From Sacculina carcini (Eukaryota; Arthropoda; Thecostraca; Sacculinidae), in NCBI GenBank assembly GCA_916048095.2, contig OU696578.1, positions 4,949,826-5,013,825 on the forward strand: DNA of 64,000 nucleotides, written 5' to 3'. Positions within the stretch are counted from its first letter, which is position 1, and every line of letters begins with the position of its first letter. Of the stretch, positions 1 to 10,062 are shown in pieces. The notes under the pieces were generated by a model, which worked only from the letters and a program-made list of their open reading frames with translations, had not been told where the DNA came from and made no database searches. The position numbers were made by a program, and so were the translations under genes.

Positions 1-238
1 TGTCATCTGAACGTAGATTGTGTGAAGTCGTAGACTTGAGCTCCAGCCAATTGTTAACATAAGCTGGCGACTTGAAGAACATTGCCATGTAGACAAGACA
101 CACTACCCTAAACTCAATAATACCTTTCATCGGAAGCCATGATAGTCGAATAAGATGCTCAGTTATATGTGCTCTAACTGAAAGTCGAAATATTAGCCTG
201 CACGCTTTGTTTATAATACGCTGAATTCTGCGAAGTTG
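1..238 (-). pseudogene. LINE reverse transcriptase fragment (region after the RT core), running off the left edge
   Basis: On the minus strand an uninterrupted frame from 238 down to 1 (about 79 codons) reads like the post-RT region of many non-LTR retrotransposons. It begins with a Q-L-R-R-I-Q type helix, followed by KACRLIF, then ITEHLIRLSWLPMKG, then EFRVVCLVY, and finally an SPAYV segment and HNLRSDD. In this part of LINE ORF2, the pattern LQ..QN.A.R / HWLP...RI.FK...L.YK / P.YL is standard. There is no methionine start because this is an internal piece. The element continues to the left of the window, and its upstream side ends near 238. No stop or frameshift is visible. The subclass cannot be told from this length. 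Confidence 0.75.
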
Positions 239-313
239 TATGTGTAGTTGTATGTGTGCGAAGAAGTATGTGGTAAATTCAAATAAAGCGAACGACAATA
301 ATGCAGCAATGAG

Positions 314-316
<3 letters not shown>

Positions 317-394
<78 letters not shown>
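317..394. repeat. (CA)39 microsatellite
   Basis: Thirty-nine uninterrupted CA units. The tract directly abuts the 5' truncation point of the nuclease-bearing LINE copy that starts at 396. It generates spurious poly-Thr-His and poly-Val-Cys reading frames. Confidence 0.98.
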
Positions 395-395
<1 letters not shown>

Positions 396-397
<2 letters not shown>

Positions 398-1556
398 GCA
401 CCCGGCGTTGTTCTTCCTGAGCAGATACGCGTCGGTGCCGCGGGCCATGTACCTGATGAAAGCAGCCCCAATATACAGGGCGACCTCTCAGCTCGTCACC
501 ATCGACGAGAGCCTCCGATCGGCCATCGGCAACTGCTGCAACGTCGACCTGGACGACGATCAATGGGAGCAAGCGGCGCTGCCCGTCCGTCTGGGAGGCA
601 TCGGGGCTAGGCGGCTGATCGACGTGGCGCTGCCTGCTCATATCGCCTCAATGGAGGCCGCTGGGGACCTGGTCAGTCATATAATTGACCGCCAACGCGG
701 TGACAGACCTGGTCTCCCGGCGCCCCCCGTGGAGGAGTTTGTGAGCAGAATGTACCCGGCTTTCAGCCAGCAAAATGTGCCCGAGTCCCTCACTCAGCGC
801 CACCTCGACACGAACGCGTCAGAGCACCGCCTGAACAGTCTGCTCCAGAGAGCCAACCAGGTGGACCGAGCCCGCCTTCTGGCTGCGGCCGCACCTCATA
901 GCGGCGCCTGGTTGTCCGCCCTTCCGATCTCCAGCCTCGGCCTGCTGCTGCCCGACGAAGCCGCTCGCGTCGGTGTGGCGCTGCGCCTGGGAGCTGCCAT
1001 CCAGCAGCCGCACAGGTGCCGTTGCGGCTGAACCGACCGATGGGGCCACCACAGTCTGTGGTGCTGCCACAACGTCGGCCGACTGCCGCGTCACACTGCC
1101 CTGAACGACATCGTCCATCGCAGTTTGGCGTCGGCAGGAGTCGCGGCAGTGTTGGAACCTCGCGGTCTGAACCGAAGCGACGGCCGCCGGCCGGACGGGA
1201 TCACCATCTTTCCCTTCCGGCGCGGAAAATCGCTCGTCTCGGACGTGACGTGCACCAACACCTTCAGCAGTGCACACCTGTTGGAGGGTGCAGTCGTTCC
1301 CGGGGCAGCGGCTCGGGCGGCCGAGGAGACGAAGAAACGACGCTACTCGGACTTGAGCCAGCGGTATGACTTCGCGCCGCTGGCCGTCGAAACAGCCGGC
1401 GTGCTGGGGTCCACATTCGACGACCTCATCAAGATCATCGGTCGTCGAATAACAGAGCGCTCGGGAGAGCCGCGCGAGACGGCCTGGCTCAGAGAGCAGG
1501 TCAGCCTGGCGGTCGTGCGCGGCAACGCGGCAACCATCACCAGGTCGCCGAACTGA
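396..1556 (+). pseudogene. LINE ORF C-terminal part with zinc-knuckle and PD-(D/E)XK-like nuclease region, copy 1 (frameshifted)
   Basis: The reading enters from the CA repeat at SHPALFFLSRYASVPR, which is post-RT sequence. It continues through SLPVRLGGIGARR-type and ALPAHIAS-type segments to a CRCG cysteine motif near 1015-1031, where it hits TGA. The other copy (5724-6976) continues in frame here, so this copy has a small deletion near 1031. The sequence resumes in another frame with H..GR.PRH.ALNDI, LEPRGLNRSDGRRPDG, SDVTCTNTF and a C-terminal ETAGVLGS...VVRGNAA block, ending at TGA 1556. The C..C...H...H cluster followed by GRRPDG and a D-V-containing strand resembles the zinc-finger plus restriction-like endonuclease tail of site-specific LINEs; that function is inferred. 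The segment is GC-rich (about 65%), unlike its AT-rich surroundings. Confidence 0.75.
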
Positions 1557-2251
1557 TGTGTGTGTGTGCGTGTTTGTCAGTTTTATATCGTGTTTTGTAT
1601 GAGTGTATGATTGTGTATGTATAATATAAATTGTGTGTGTCAAAAAAAAACAAGCAAACAAAAAACACGCACATACACGCACATACACACGACACACAAG
1701 CACACATACACACACACATACACACACACATACACACACACAACACACACACACACACACACACACACAACACATACACACAACACACACTCACACATAC
1801 AACACACATACAACACACACACAACACACACAACACACTCACACACACAACACACACACACAACACACACTCACACATAAAACACACATACAACACACAC
1901 ACAACACACTCACACACACAACACACGCGCACCACACGCACACACATGCAAACACACAACACACAACACACACACACAACACACAGACAACACACACACA
2001 CACCGTGTGGTCCGATGCGGTCTGTACATAAGCTTATCGTGAAGTCAAATATGACAAAACCAAGCGAAATGTGAGTTTACTCATTACGTACTTGACTAGC
2101 CTGAGGCAACTCAGCAACCCAATTCTGTGCTCTGCACACACACACTCAAGCACAAGAGTCATACACATACACAATCACGAACACACACCCACATACACAC
2201 ACATACACACACATAAACACACACACACACAGCACACACACACACCACACA

Positions 2252-2284
<33 letters not shown>

Positions 2285-2492
2285 CACACACACACACACA
2301 TACACACACATACACACAACACACAAACACACATACACACACACACACATACACACACACACAGCACACACAACACACACACACACACACAACACACACA
2401 CACACACAACACACACACACAACACACACACATACTCACACATACACACGCACACACACACATACATACACACATTCACACACACACACCTT
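1557..2492. repeat. LINE 3' tail followed by degenerate CA-rich satellite-like tract
   Basis: After the LINE stop, 1557-1668 is TG-rich 3' UTR ending in TGTGTGTC plus A-rich sequence. Copy 2 ends the same way at about 7020-7050. From about 1670 to 2012, and again from 2140 to 2492, the DNA is an almost pure mix of CA, CATA and CAACA units. The intervening 2013-2139 is unique sequence with no coding signal. All the long His-Thr or Val-Cys reading frames here are artefacts of the dinucleotide repeat. Confidence 0.9.
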
Positions 2493-3136
2493 CAAAGCAT
2501 AACAATCAATTTGCAACAGCAATCATCAAAAAATAATTGTCACTCTGATTTCGCTTTGATAAGCCAAATATATCAAATTGATTATGAACATGAAACTGAT
2601 CAATATGTTAATAATTGGCAAGAATTAGAGGTGTGTGGCCTTCAATATAGTATTTAAACATCGTTCAATAACTTTCGTGTATAATATATACTCATATATA
2701 AATGTCCGTGTATAAAATTGTTGGTATTCACTCTGCGTGAATGCGTGTGTGTGTTTTCACCGAGTTAATATGCACAGGAATGCGTGAAGAATTCGTCTTC
2801 CCGTCTCCCAGTTGTCATAATTATCTGTTGAAAAATATTATGTTATGATTTGTGATTTAGGCCTGATTTCTGTTTCATTTATTGATGTTTCTATGCGCAT
2901 GTGTGTTTGTGTGTGTGTGTGTGTGTGTTTATGCATGTATTCGTGTATGCGAGATAGGTCTCCTGTTTGAATGTTTATGCTTGTTCATTTGCATATGAAC
3001 TTCAAAATCACGCCATGACACTTAGCCGCGTTTGAAGTCGGCCCAGCTAAATGACCGATTTGGGAGTTTGTGTTAGCTGGATTTAATTGCCATAGTCGGA
3101 AGACGCAATTAGACACAACATTATTTCATGTATGAA

Positions 3137-3168
<32 letters not shown>

Positions 3169-3625
3169 GATTGCGCGCTGTCGAGAAAACGCATCAATAA
3201 TCAAATGTGCGCCACCAAAATACAAGCTGTTTACTTTGTCCTTCATTTCGAGGTGTTCGTGTCGATATATAAAACATTATCATTACAAATACACATAGAA
3301 TGCACTTTAACATTATTAAATAATCAAAATATGATTCATACCCATAAACATTGTAAATTATGGTAACATTTTCAAATTGACTTTAGGATATATATACATA
3401 TACAATTAAAATGAATATATACTTGTAAAAATCAGTATGCAAAAACTGCACGGTAATTTGAATAAGTGAAATTGTGAAATTATTCATGTTTCTATTATTT
3501 ATTCATGAAACTACTTGGGCACGTCGTCAATTCGTCGAACAATTCGTCGTCGAACAATTGCATGTTGTTTACTATTATTGCTGATTATTGTAGTACACAG
3601 TCTATTGAGCACTCAACGTAGTGCA
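2493..3625. other. AT-rich stretch without a recognised gene
   Basis: No coding signal seen. It holds a TG microsatellite at about 2903-2930 and a short AT tract at about 3139-3161. Near 3515-3550 a GTCGTCAATTCGTCGAACAA-like motif is imperfectly repeated. Confidence 0.6.
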
Positions 3626-3820
3626 CTATCGCTTTGCGAGATTGGCGTGCAATATCTTGAGTAATGCGCAGTGCATCGATGATGGAACCAACATTCTACG
3701 ACCACGTACGACGAGCCGGTTCAAATACCTCGCTAGACTGGTCCATTCAAAAACCTCCATTGAATCAGGGCTAAAAAGCTGAGTTGTGGGAAGTAAGCGA
3801 TATATTGTTCTAAATTCTGC
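3626..3820 (-). pseudogene. Possible LTR-retrotransposon integrase-start relic
   Basis: A minus-strand frame contains LARYLNRLVVRGRRMLVP followed by a leucine-rich helix with LKILHANLAKR. Gypsy/BEL-type polyproteins show the pattern R-x-VV-x-G-x-R-ψVP-x-S...ψL-x-x-LH at the border between RNase H and the integrase zinc-binding domain. The match is short and has no HHCC motif or flanking integrase core, so it is only a weak call. The 5' part of the same frame (3820-3913) is hydrophobic and AT-rich and probably chance. Confidence 0.3.
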
Positions 3821-3913
3821 TGGAGCATCATAATTGAGAACAATAATAAGAACAAAAGCAAACATGAAACAGTATAGCAACAATTGAAAAAACAGCGGTG
3901 TGATGATAAACAA

Positions 3914-4399
3914 TGGAATGAGTAGTTAACACTAGAAAAAATAACGTTTAATTATCATACAAGCAAGACAAACGAAGGCGGAAAAGAGCAAACTCCACCA
4001 GAAACAAGAACAAATGATGAATGAAACGATCACATTTGAGCGTATGAACAAGTTATATCTTGATATGAACCCGCAGATCACAAAACATATCCCTCAAGCA
4101 ATAGAGCAGCATGCATTAACAGAGATATAAATGCAAATAACTCATATGTTAACGCACAATTACAATAGGAAAGAGAGAAAGCATATATGACCATACGAAG
4201 ATTAAGAAATGCTCGACAGCGTGAGATGAACACTATCATAGCACGACATATATCGGGTGAGACAGGTTTTACATCTACACGAGAGTGAAAGAGGCAAACA
4301 TCTGAAAACATAGAATAGCATACGTGGGAAAGCAATACCATACGTATAATATATCGAAATAATATAATTAGGATCAATAATAAATATATAAAAATAATA
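3914..4399. other. AT-rich stretch, nothing recognised
   Basis: No gene, repeat family or RNA recognised. A 99-codon minus-strand frame at 4078-4377 has no family resemblance and biased AT codons, and was not called. Confidence 0.5.
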
Positions 4400-4802
4400 T
4401 AGCGTAAATGCTCTATTTATCCGACAGGCTTTAATAATCCGGCAGGCTCTAATAATCCGGCACCCTCAGGTGTGGGTTGAAAAATACTCCTGCAGGATCT
4501 AATAATCCGTCACTTCCTGGAAAGGCTTATTGAAACTGCAACCACGATTCAGTTATAGTTCAGCAACAGTTTATTTAGCAATCCTCTTATAAACCGGCAC
4601 TCATTAATCAAAGCAGAAATCATCGTCTTCTCTCGCTTCTCTCGTCCCTGTTATCAGTGCACTATTTTTTGTGTTGCAGTTTTTGCGCAATCATACCGTG
4701 CGGAGTTACCAAAAATAATCCGACAGGCTCCAATACTCCGGCACCATACGCAGGGGGTCGAAAAATAATCCGGCATGTCGGATAATAAGAGCATTTACGG
4801 TA
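4400..4802 (-). mobile_element. TA-flanked MITE (mariner/Tigger-like), copy A
   Basis: The left end reads TAGCGTAAATGCTCTATTTA and the right end, reverse complemented, reads TACCGTAAATGCTCTTATTA, giving terminal inverted repeats over at least 25 bp that continue into an ATCCGACA motif. The ends coincide with TA dinucleotides, as expected of Tc1/mariner-type target duplications. Inside, the motif AATAATCCGGCA recurs several times. The same element lies at 58928-59284 in the opposite orientation. No coding capacity is present, so it is a non-autonomous derivative. Confidence 0.8.
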
Positions 4803-5363
4803 GGTATAATGTAACAATAACATGTACTAAAATACGTGGAAACCGCTACGAGAAAATTGGCAAACGATCTTGAAATAAGTCGCAAGAAATGCGGAAATGA
4901 AAACGGAAGCAATCCAAAGAAAAATCAGGATATATAGAATATTATTGGAACACACTTAGCTTTAGGGCGACCTTTTAGTGTGCACGAAATTCAGAAAATT
5001 TGAGTTAAAAAATCCTAAAAGTTGCGAAAAAAATGGCTGAAATTTTACTGAAACTCGCGACAAAAAAATAATGAAAATCAGTGAATTATGAAAACGTACC
5101 TTTTGTGAAAAAATTGAGTTTTTTACAATAACCATAACATTTTTACAATGGGCATTATAATACGTTTTTTACAATACGTTGTGAGTATTCGCGGCTGTGC
5201 TAAGACTACATGTTATATAATATCCAACTCTCACGTCACAGATGACTGGAGTGAAATTTTGGGACAAAACAATCGCAAAAAGTTTCCCTAAAAATCGCAA
5301 GCAGTTGTATTCAAAAACATTGTTCATTCATGTTTCACGAAAAAATATTACTGTAATGTTCTT
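4803..5363. other. AT-rich stretch, nothing recognised
   Basis: No gene or RNA seen. A short motif, TGAGTATTCGCGGCTGTGCT at about 5180, has a weak counterpart near 9569, which hints at a decayed repeat. Confidence 0.4.
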
Positions 5364-5723
5364 GTGTCGCCTCTGATTGGCGAGAAACACACAGATGTAA
5401 GAAACAAAAATACTATAGTATATCACAGACAGGCGCGCGTGGTGCAGTCATGCCCACCCGCGCCTACAAGACGTCACAACGCTATCACACTTCGAACACG
5501 ACTCCACGCTCACACCGTGACACACGGCAGCACACACGGACAGACACACACGCACATCCATCACACCTACCGCAACAACCAATCAGCGGCGAGCCGGTCA
5601 CTCGCTCGCCGCCGCGGGGCATAGACAATTCAGAGTGTCACTCATACACACATACAAACACAGTAAACGACACGAACGCAAACGCGAATAACACACACAC
5701 ACACCCACACACACACACACACT
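5364..5723 (+). mobile_element. Element 5' segment with CCAATCAGC motif and CA-rich run leading into LINE copy 2
   Basis: This segment precedes the coding part of LINE copy 2. About 5450-5640 resembles 11070-11275 in the receptor intron: both have a cytosine/adenine-rich run, then an ACCAATCAGC box, then a GAGC-GGTCAC and a CACCGCCGCGGG-like motif, then CACACA-rich sequence. The shared order suggests the 5' portion of one repeat family. The frame starting at ATG 5450 runs through it without a stop into the LINE domain, but the His/Thr-rich stretch is simply translated CA repeat and there is no evidence it is a real start. Confidence 0.5.
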
Positions 5724-6976
5724 CCGACCTGCATCGGCTCGGCGCACCAGTGCAGACTGGCGGCATTGCAGAGGCACTGAAAGAAATCGAGGCCAAGACG
5801 TCCCTGCTGATTCAGCGCTCATCCAACATCGGCTCGCACCCGGCGCTGTTCTTTCTCAGCAGGTATGCGTCGGTTCCGCGAACAATGTATCTGCTAAAAG
5901 CAGCGCCGGTGTACCAGGCCCCTGAACAAATGGGTGACATCGACGAACAGCTGAGATCGGCCATCAGCGATTGCTGCAATGCCGCCATGTCATACGCACA
6001 GTGGCTTCAGGCTTCCCTTCCGGTCCGCCACGGAGGTATCGGAGCCAGACGTCTGAGCGACGTGGCACTACCTGCCCATATCGCCTCGCTGGAAGCCACC
6101 AGAGACTTGCTCTGTCTCATTAACCACCGCGCAAGCGGTGACAGACCCTGCTATCTGGTGGCAGCCATCGAGGAGTTCGTGTACACCATGTGCCCGGACT
6201 TCAGCACGAGCGAGCCACTGAACCATCGCCATCTGGACGATCGATACTCCTCCGTCCGCCAGCAGCATCTCCTTGGAAGCGCCGACCAGCTGTGCCGAGC
6301 CCGTCTCCTGGCCACAGCCGCTCCTCACGTCGGCGCTTGGCTGTCAGCGCTGCCTGTCCCCAGCCTCGACTTGCTGCTGCCAGACGAAGCCGTCCTAGTC
6401 GACGTGGCGTTGCGATTTGGTGCCGCAGTGCAGGAACCACACAGATGCCGTTGCGGTGCCACAACTGACAGGTGGGGTCACTTTAGCCTCTCCTGCAGTC
6501 ACAATGCCGGCCGCCAACCACGCCACATAGCGCTGAATAACATCATTCGTCGCAGTCTGGCGTCGACAGAAATCGCAGCGGTTTTTGAGCCACGAGGCCT
6601 GGACCGCGGCGACGGCCGCCGACCGGATGGATTTACCGTGTTCCCGGTGCGGCACGGAAAGTCACTGCTCTGGGATGTGATCTGCGTCAACACATTCTGT
6701 GACACACATCTGCTGGACGGCACGGTCACTCCCGGGGCAGCAGCGCAGGCGGCAGAAGATAGAACGCGGTGGCGCTACGCAGAACTGTATCAGCGGTACG
6801 ATTTCGTGACGCTGGCTATCGAAACCACCGGCGTGATGGGGGCGTCCCTGGACGACTTCGTCAAACTCCTGGGCGGAAGAACCAGTGAGTGTTCAGGGGA
6901 GCCGCGAGAGGCGGCCTGGCGGCAGCGAATAAGCCTGGCCGTCATTCGCGGCAACGCCGCCTCCATTGTATTGTAG
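5724..6976 (+). pseudogene. LINE ORF C-terminal part with zinc-knuckle and PD-(D/E)XK-like nuclease region, copy 2 (open frame, 5' truncated)
   Basis: An open frame of about 417 codons starts immediately after CACACACA at 5722. It begins in the linker after the reverse transcriptase core (LGAPVQTGGIAEALKEIEAK), followed by SHPALFFLSRYASVPR, SLPVRHGGIGARR, ALPAHIAS and a CRCG...WGHFSLSC..NAGR..RH cysteine/histidine cluster at about 6445-6530. Next comes EPRGLDRGDGRRPDG (about 6590-6630) and LLWDVICVNTF (about 6665-6700), matching the P-D...D spacing of a restriction-like nuclease. It ends ETTGVMGAS...VIRGNAAS with TAG at 6974-6976. The RT catalytic domain is missing, so this is a dead, 5'-truncated insertion whose remaining frame is intact. 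It is GC-rich and closely related to copy 1, which suggests recent activity. The endonuclease role is inferred from residue pattern. Confidence 0.75.
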
Positions 6977-7165
6977 TGTTGTGAATATGTGTAAGCATAT
7001 GTAAATATATTTCTTTGTGTGTCACAAATAACCAAAAAAACAAACACACACACACACACACACACTAAACCAAACACAATCCAACACGCTCACACACTCT
7101 CTCTCTCATACACAATAATACTGGGTAACAAAAAACTTAACACTATAACACTGGGTAACAAAAAA
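6977..7165 (+). repeat. LINE 3' UTR, CA tail, and a short direct repeat
   Basis: The 3' UTR ends TGTGTGTCACAAATAACC plus A-rich sequence, then CA repeats from about 7045, then CT repeats. It is followed by two direct copies of ACTGGGTAACAAAAAACTT at 7120-7138 and 7150-7168, spaced 30 bp apart. The direct repeat has no obvious owner; it could be a minisatellite seed or a target-site trace. Confidence 0.6.
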
Positions 7166-7460
7166 CTTTTTGGAAAAATCGTCCAGGGGTTTCCAGCGGA
7201 ATTAGACGGATTGTGATGCTCTGAGTCCGAAAATGCCATTGGTTTTTCTCAATCAGGTCAGGATTTTTCGCTACGGACATTAAAAAAACGATTTTCCGCC
7301 CACAAACCCAATTTCTGCGGATCATAAAAATTCGGGCTTTCCGTTTTCGTGGGGAAATAAAAGTCAACGTTTCAAAATTCATTCATTTTCTATATACTCG
7401 ATTACATTTGATAAGCTTAATACATGTACATCAGCGTTACGTGACACAAGAGTTAACAAT

Positions 7461-9130
7461 TCACGGCGTGAATCGCCGTTTCTTCGATTTTCGTGTGTGA
7501 GCAGCTGCTAGGCAGTCTCTCTTCAGCGACCAACAGTAGTCCGCGAGCATGAAAGCGTCCCACCTACTCTGGTACCTCTCCTCCATTTGACGCATGTCCT
7601 GATAGAACCTTTCTCCCTGTTCGTCGCTGACCGCACCAAGGTGTTCAGGAAACCTCTCTATGTATGATAACAAGGTTAACAGGTTAAATGCCCAAGTGAC
7701 AGCTGCTACACGGGAAGAAACCGAAGCTTATGAACACAAAGGTGTGCTCCGTACCACCACAGAACCGACTCTCTCTACGCTATGGCGCCACATGGACGTA
7801 AGACATATTAGAGAGGGCCACCTCCCCAGAATGCATGGCACAACACACGACTGACATCTGGTACCATCATTTACTGCTGGGCGGACAGGGGCTGTTGAAT
7901 TATAGAATTCGCCCAATGAAATTCTGCTCCGCCGGGATTCGAAACACGGTGCTCCCGCTTGTGAGGCGGGTGTGCTACCACTACACCAAAGAGTCCACAA
8001 AGAGAGATGCATCTTTATACTCATCAAACACCCGAGGTTTTGGGAGTTCTTTATCATGTTGTTGATGAGTGTGACGTGGTTTGCTGCCTTCTTGTTCCCC
8101 AGGGAGTTGTTCACCGCCTACACGAACGAACTCCAGGCGGCGCACTCCATCATGTTCATGGATTTTTCGAACTCTGTGTCCTTGATGAGCTGCCGTATCT
8201 GTGCGCCATCGAAAATGCCGGCCTTCAGCTTATCGCTGGTCACTCCAGGGAAGGCTCGCCACAGGTAGTTGAAGCACTTCCCATCCTTGTCCAGATCGCG
8301 CGTGAGCTGTTTCATTAGCCCAAGCTTGATGTGAAGCAATGGAAACAAAATATTTTCCCGGTCAATAAGAGGTTTGTTTACGATGTTGCTTGCCCCAGGT
8401 TATAGCTGCTCTCGCGCTGGCCACTTTGTCTTCACATAGTGTTGGGCTCTGTCTTGACTGTCCCACTTACATATAAAGCATGGGTACTTTGTGTACCCCG
8501 ACTGCTGACCAAATAGAATGTTCACAATCTCAAGGTCGACGCAGATGACACATTGGTGCTGCTCATATTGGATTTTGTCGAGCACGTACTTGACTGCATC
8601 ATGTTTCTCTTTGAGAGTTGTGGAGTGCGCCAGAGGAATTGAGGCAAACTCGTTCCCATTGTGGATGATCACACTCTTCAAAGAGCGCTTGCGACTATCT
8701 ATGTAGAGTCGCCAATCTCTCGGATCATATTGAGGAGCGCCGAGTTTAACAAGGAGACATATCGGCAGTACACGAGGTATTCTTCCTGGCGGAAGTGGCT
8801 CATGTAGTCCTGATGTCTTCTACGAAAGAACGTGATACGCGCATCCTCGCCGAGTAGGTTTTTCTCTTTGAATCTGGAGGCCAGCAGCTCGGCCAAAGTC
8901 TTCGACAAGCTGAGATCCCGAACCAGATCATTAAGCTCACATTATGAAAAGGGCTGTGGACTATCTTGTGTTTCATACTCCTCTTGTGTATGTCCTCCCT
9001 CATATGCAGTGGTGGACTCGTCGTCGCTGTCAGGAAGCTATATGCACGCTGGTACAGGAAGTTCTTCGTAGTGAGCAACTAAACGGCGGGCAGATGGAAG
9101 GTCGGTGTACTGGAGGCTGCTCCGATTTTT
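7461..9130 (-). pseudogene. Multi-copy conserved orphan protein, broken by frameshifts and a SINE insertion
   Basis: Read on the minus strand, pieces in order give an acidic lead-in (YLPDSDDEST-like, about 9080-9030), ELNDLVRDLSLSKTLAELL (about 8938-8880), a charged FFRRRHQDYMSHF block, and WRLYIDSRKRSLKSV (about 8710-8665). Then come VICVDLEIV, FGQQSGYTKYPCFICKWDS (about 8510-8450), PLLHIKLGLMKQ (about 8345), FPGVTSDKLKAGIFDG, NLGCLMSIKMHL (about 8025), and finally FPEHLGAVSDEQGERFYQD and YCWSLKRD (7640-7510). I recognise this order from a large family of uncharacterised proteins repeated many times in arthropod and other invertebrate genomes; its function is unknown. Here the frame shifts between about 8700 and 8680 and between 8400 and 8350. 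A tRNA-derived SINE (7681-7996) separates the last two blocks. It is not functional. Confidence 0.75.
7681..7996 (-). mobile_element. tRNA-Val-derived SINE, copy 1, inserted in the orphan gene
   Basis: The minus strand begins GGACTCTTTGGTGTAGTGG, a tRNA D-arm/A-box, followed by an anticodon arm CCCGC-CTCACAA-GCGGG (anticodon CAC, valine). A decayed T-arm/B-box follows (GTTTCGAATCC). The body continues GAATTTCATTGGGCGAATTC...CTCTCTAATA...CTTCTTCCCGTGTAGCAGC and ends TGTCACTTGGGCATTTAACC. The same body is found at 43255-43570 (plus) and 44690-45014 (minus). The head is a promoter relic, not a working tRNA gene: it lacks a good acceptor stem partner. Confidence 0.85.
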
Positions 9131-10020
9131 CCGGTTGATGCAAGTAGTATTGACGGCGCAGAATTAACAATCCGATTCATGGTCAGACGGTTCCCTTGAA
9201 TCCATCGGACTCCCAAACTTCAGTGAAGTTTACGATTACAATCAAACCACAACAGAACTCCCGATTGGTTGTAATAAAGCACGCCCAAGCGAGGCTAGCA
9301 TCGGACTGACTGCCGGACGGACTAACAAGGGCCACGGTTGTGACATACACACATACACAATACATACACTGCACAATGGGAGAACACGATGAACAGTTTC
9401 CAAATATGGTGATGAACGATGAATATGTTTGTACGCTTGTTGTGTGTCTATTGGACAACATACACGACGAACACTACAATTACAAATCTTAAATAATTGG
9501 GTAATACAAATTTAGCAGTGAAATCACTCTTTAACACTACACTTTGCGGATTTTCGTTTCCAATGTATTCTGAGCATTCGCGGTTGCGCTATGATTGAGT
9601 GTTGCACATGCTTGTCTAGTCTTTCGAGTCGGTTTATGCCTGGTAGTGACACTTGAATCTCAATATAATTTGACAGACTCACTCAATATTAGTTTCCTCA
9701 AATGTTCTAAAGTCCAAACGAAATTTGCAGATTAGAACATTGTCTGCTTATGCGGCAATCATAGGCAAGTGCTCTTGATCTAACCAGGAGTTCAAAGTTC
9801 AAAATTTGTCCTAAGCCCGAATAGTTGCTCTCAGAATATAAAAATGCAGAAATTGCGATAAAAGCAAAGATTTGTATTAATAATTTCTTAAAATACTTTC
9901 ACATTGATCCTTCAGATCAATAAAGGATAGAGTTTTGGGCTTCTCAAGATGGATAGTCTACAATGAAAAAGTTGCATTTGCATCACACGGCCACCCTATT
10001 AATCAGGATGATGTTGTTAA
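9131..10020. other. Upstream intron or intergenic DNA, nothing recognised
   Basis: No coding signal or repeat family recognised. If the receptor gene's first exon lies left of the window, this stretch is part of its intron. Confidence 0.4.
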
Positions 10021-10062
10021 AATGTATATGTATGTGTGTGTGTGTGTGTTTGTGTGTCAAAG
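10021..10062 (+). promoter_or_regulatory. TG-rich splice acceptor region of the receptor exon
   Basis: The 3' splice site ends TGTGTGTCAAAG with exon starting at 10063. The usual pyrimidine tract is replaced by a (TG)n run with two short T-runs (about 10031-10058). Such TG/T tracts next to an acceptor are polymorphic and can weaken exon inclusion, as in CFTR exon 9 (established example). That it matters here is inference. Confidence 0.5.

Noticed and set aside
819-1790. 323-codon minus-strand frame
   Set aside because: Shadow of GC-rich LINE copy 1 plus CA repeat; the plus strand carries the recognisable LINE motifs.
240-2500. Long poly-His/Thr and poly-Val/Cys reading frames
   Set aside because: They are translations of CA/TG repeats, open in several frames on both strands at once.
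5450-5723. ATG at 5450 as the true start of a 508-residue protein
   Set aside because: The first 90 residues are CA-rich translation and the RT core is missing; the frame is open by chance across the LINE truncation point.
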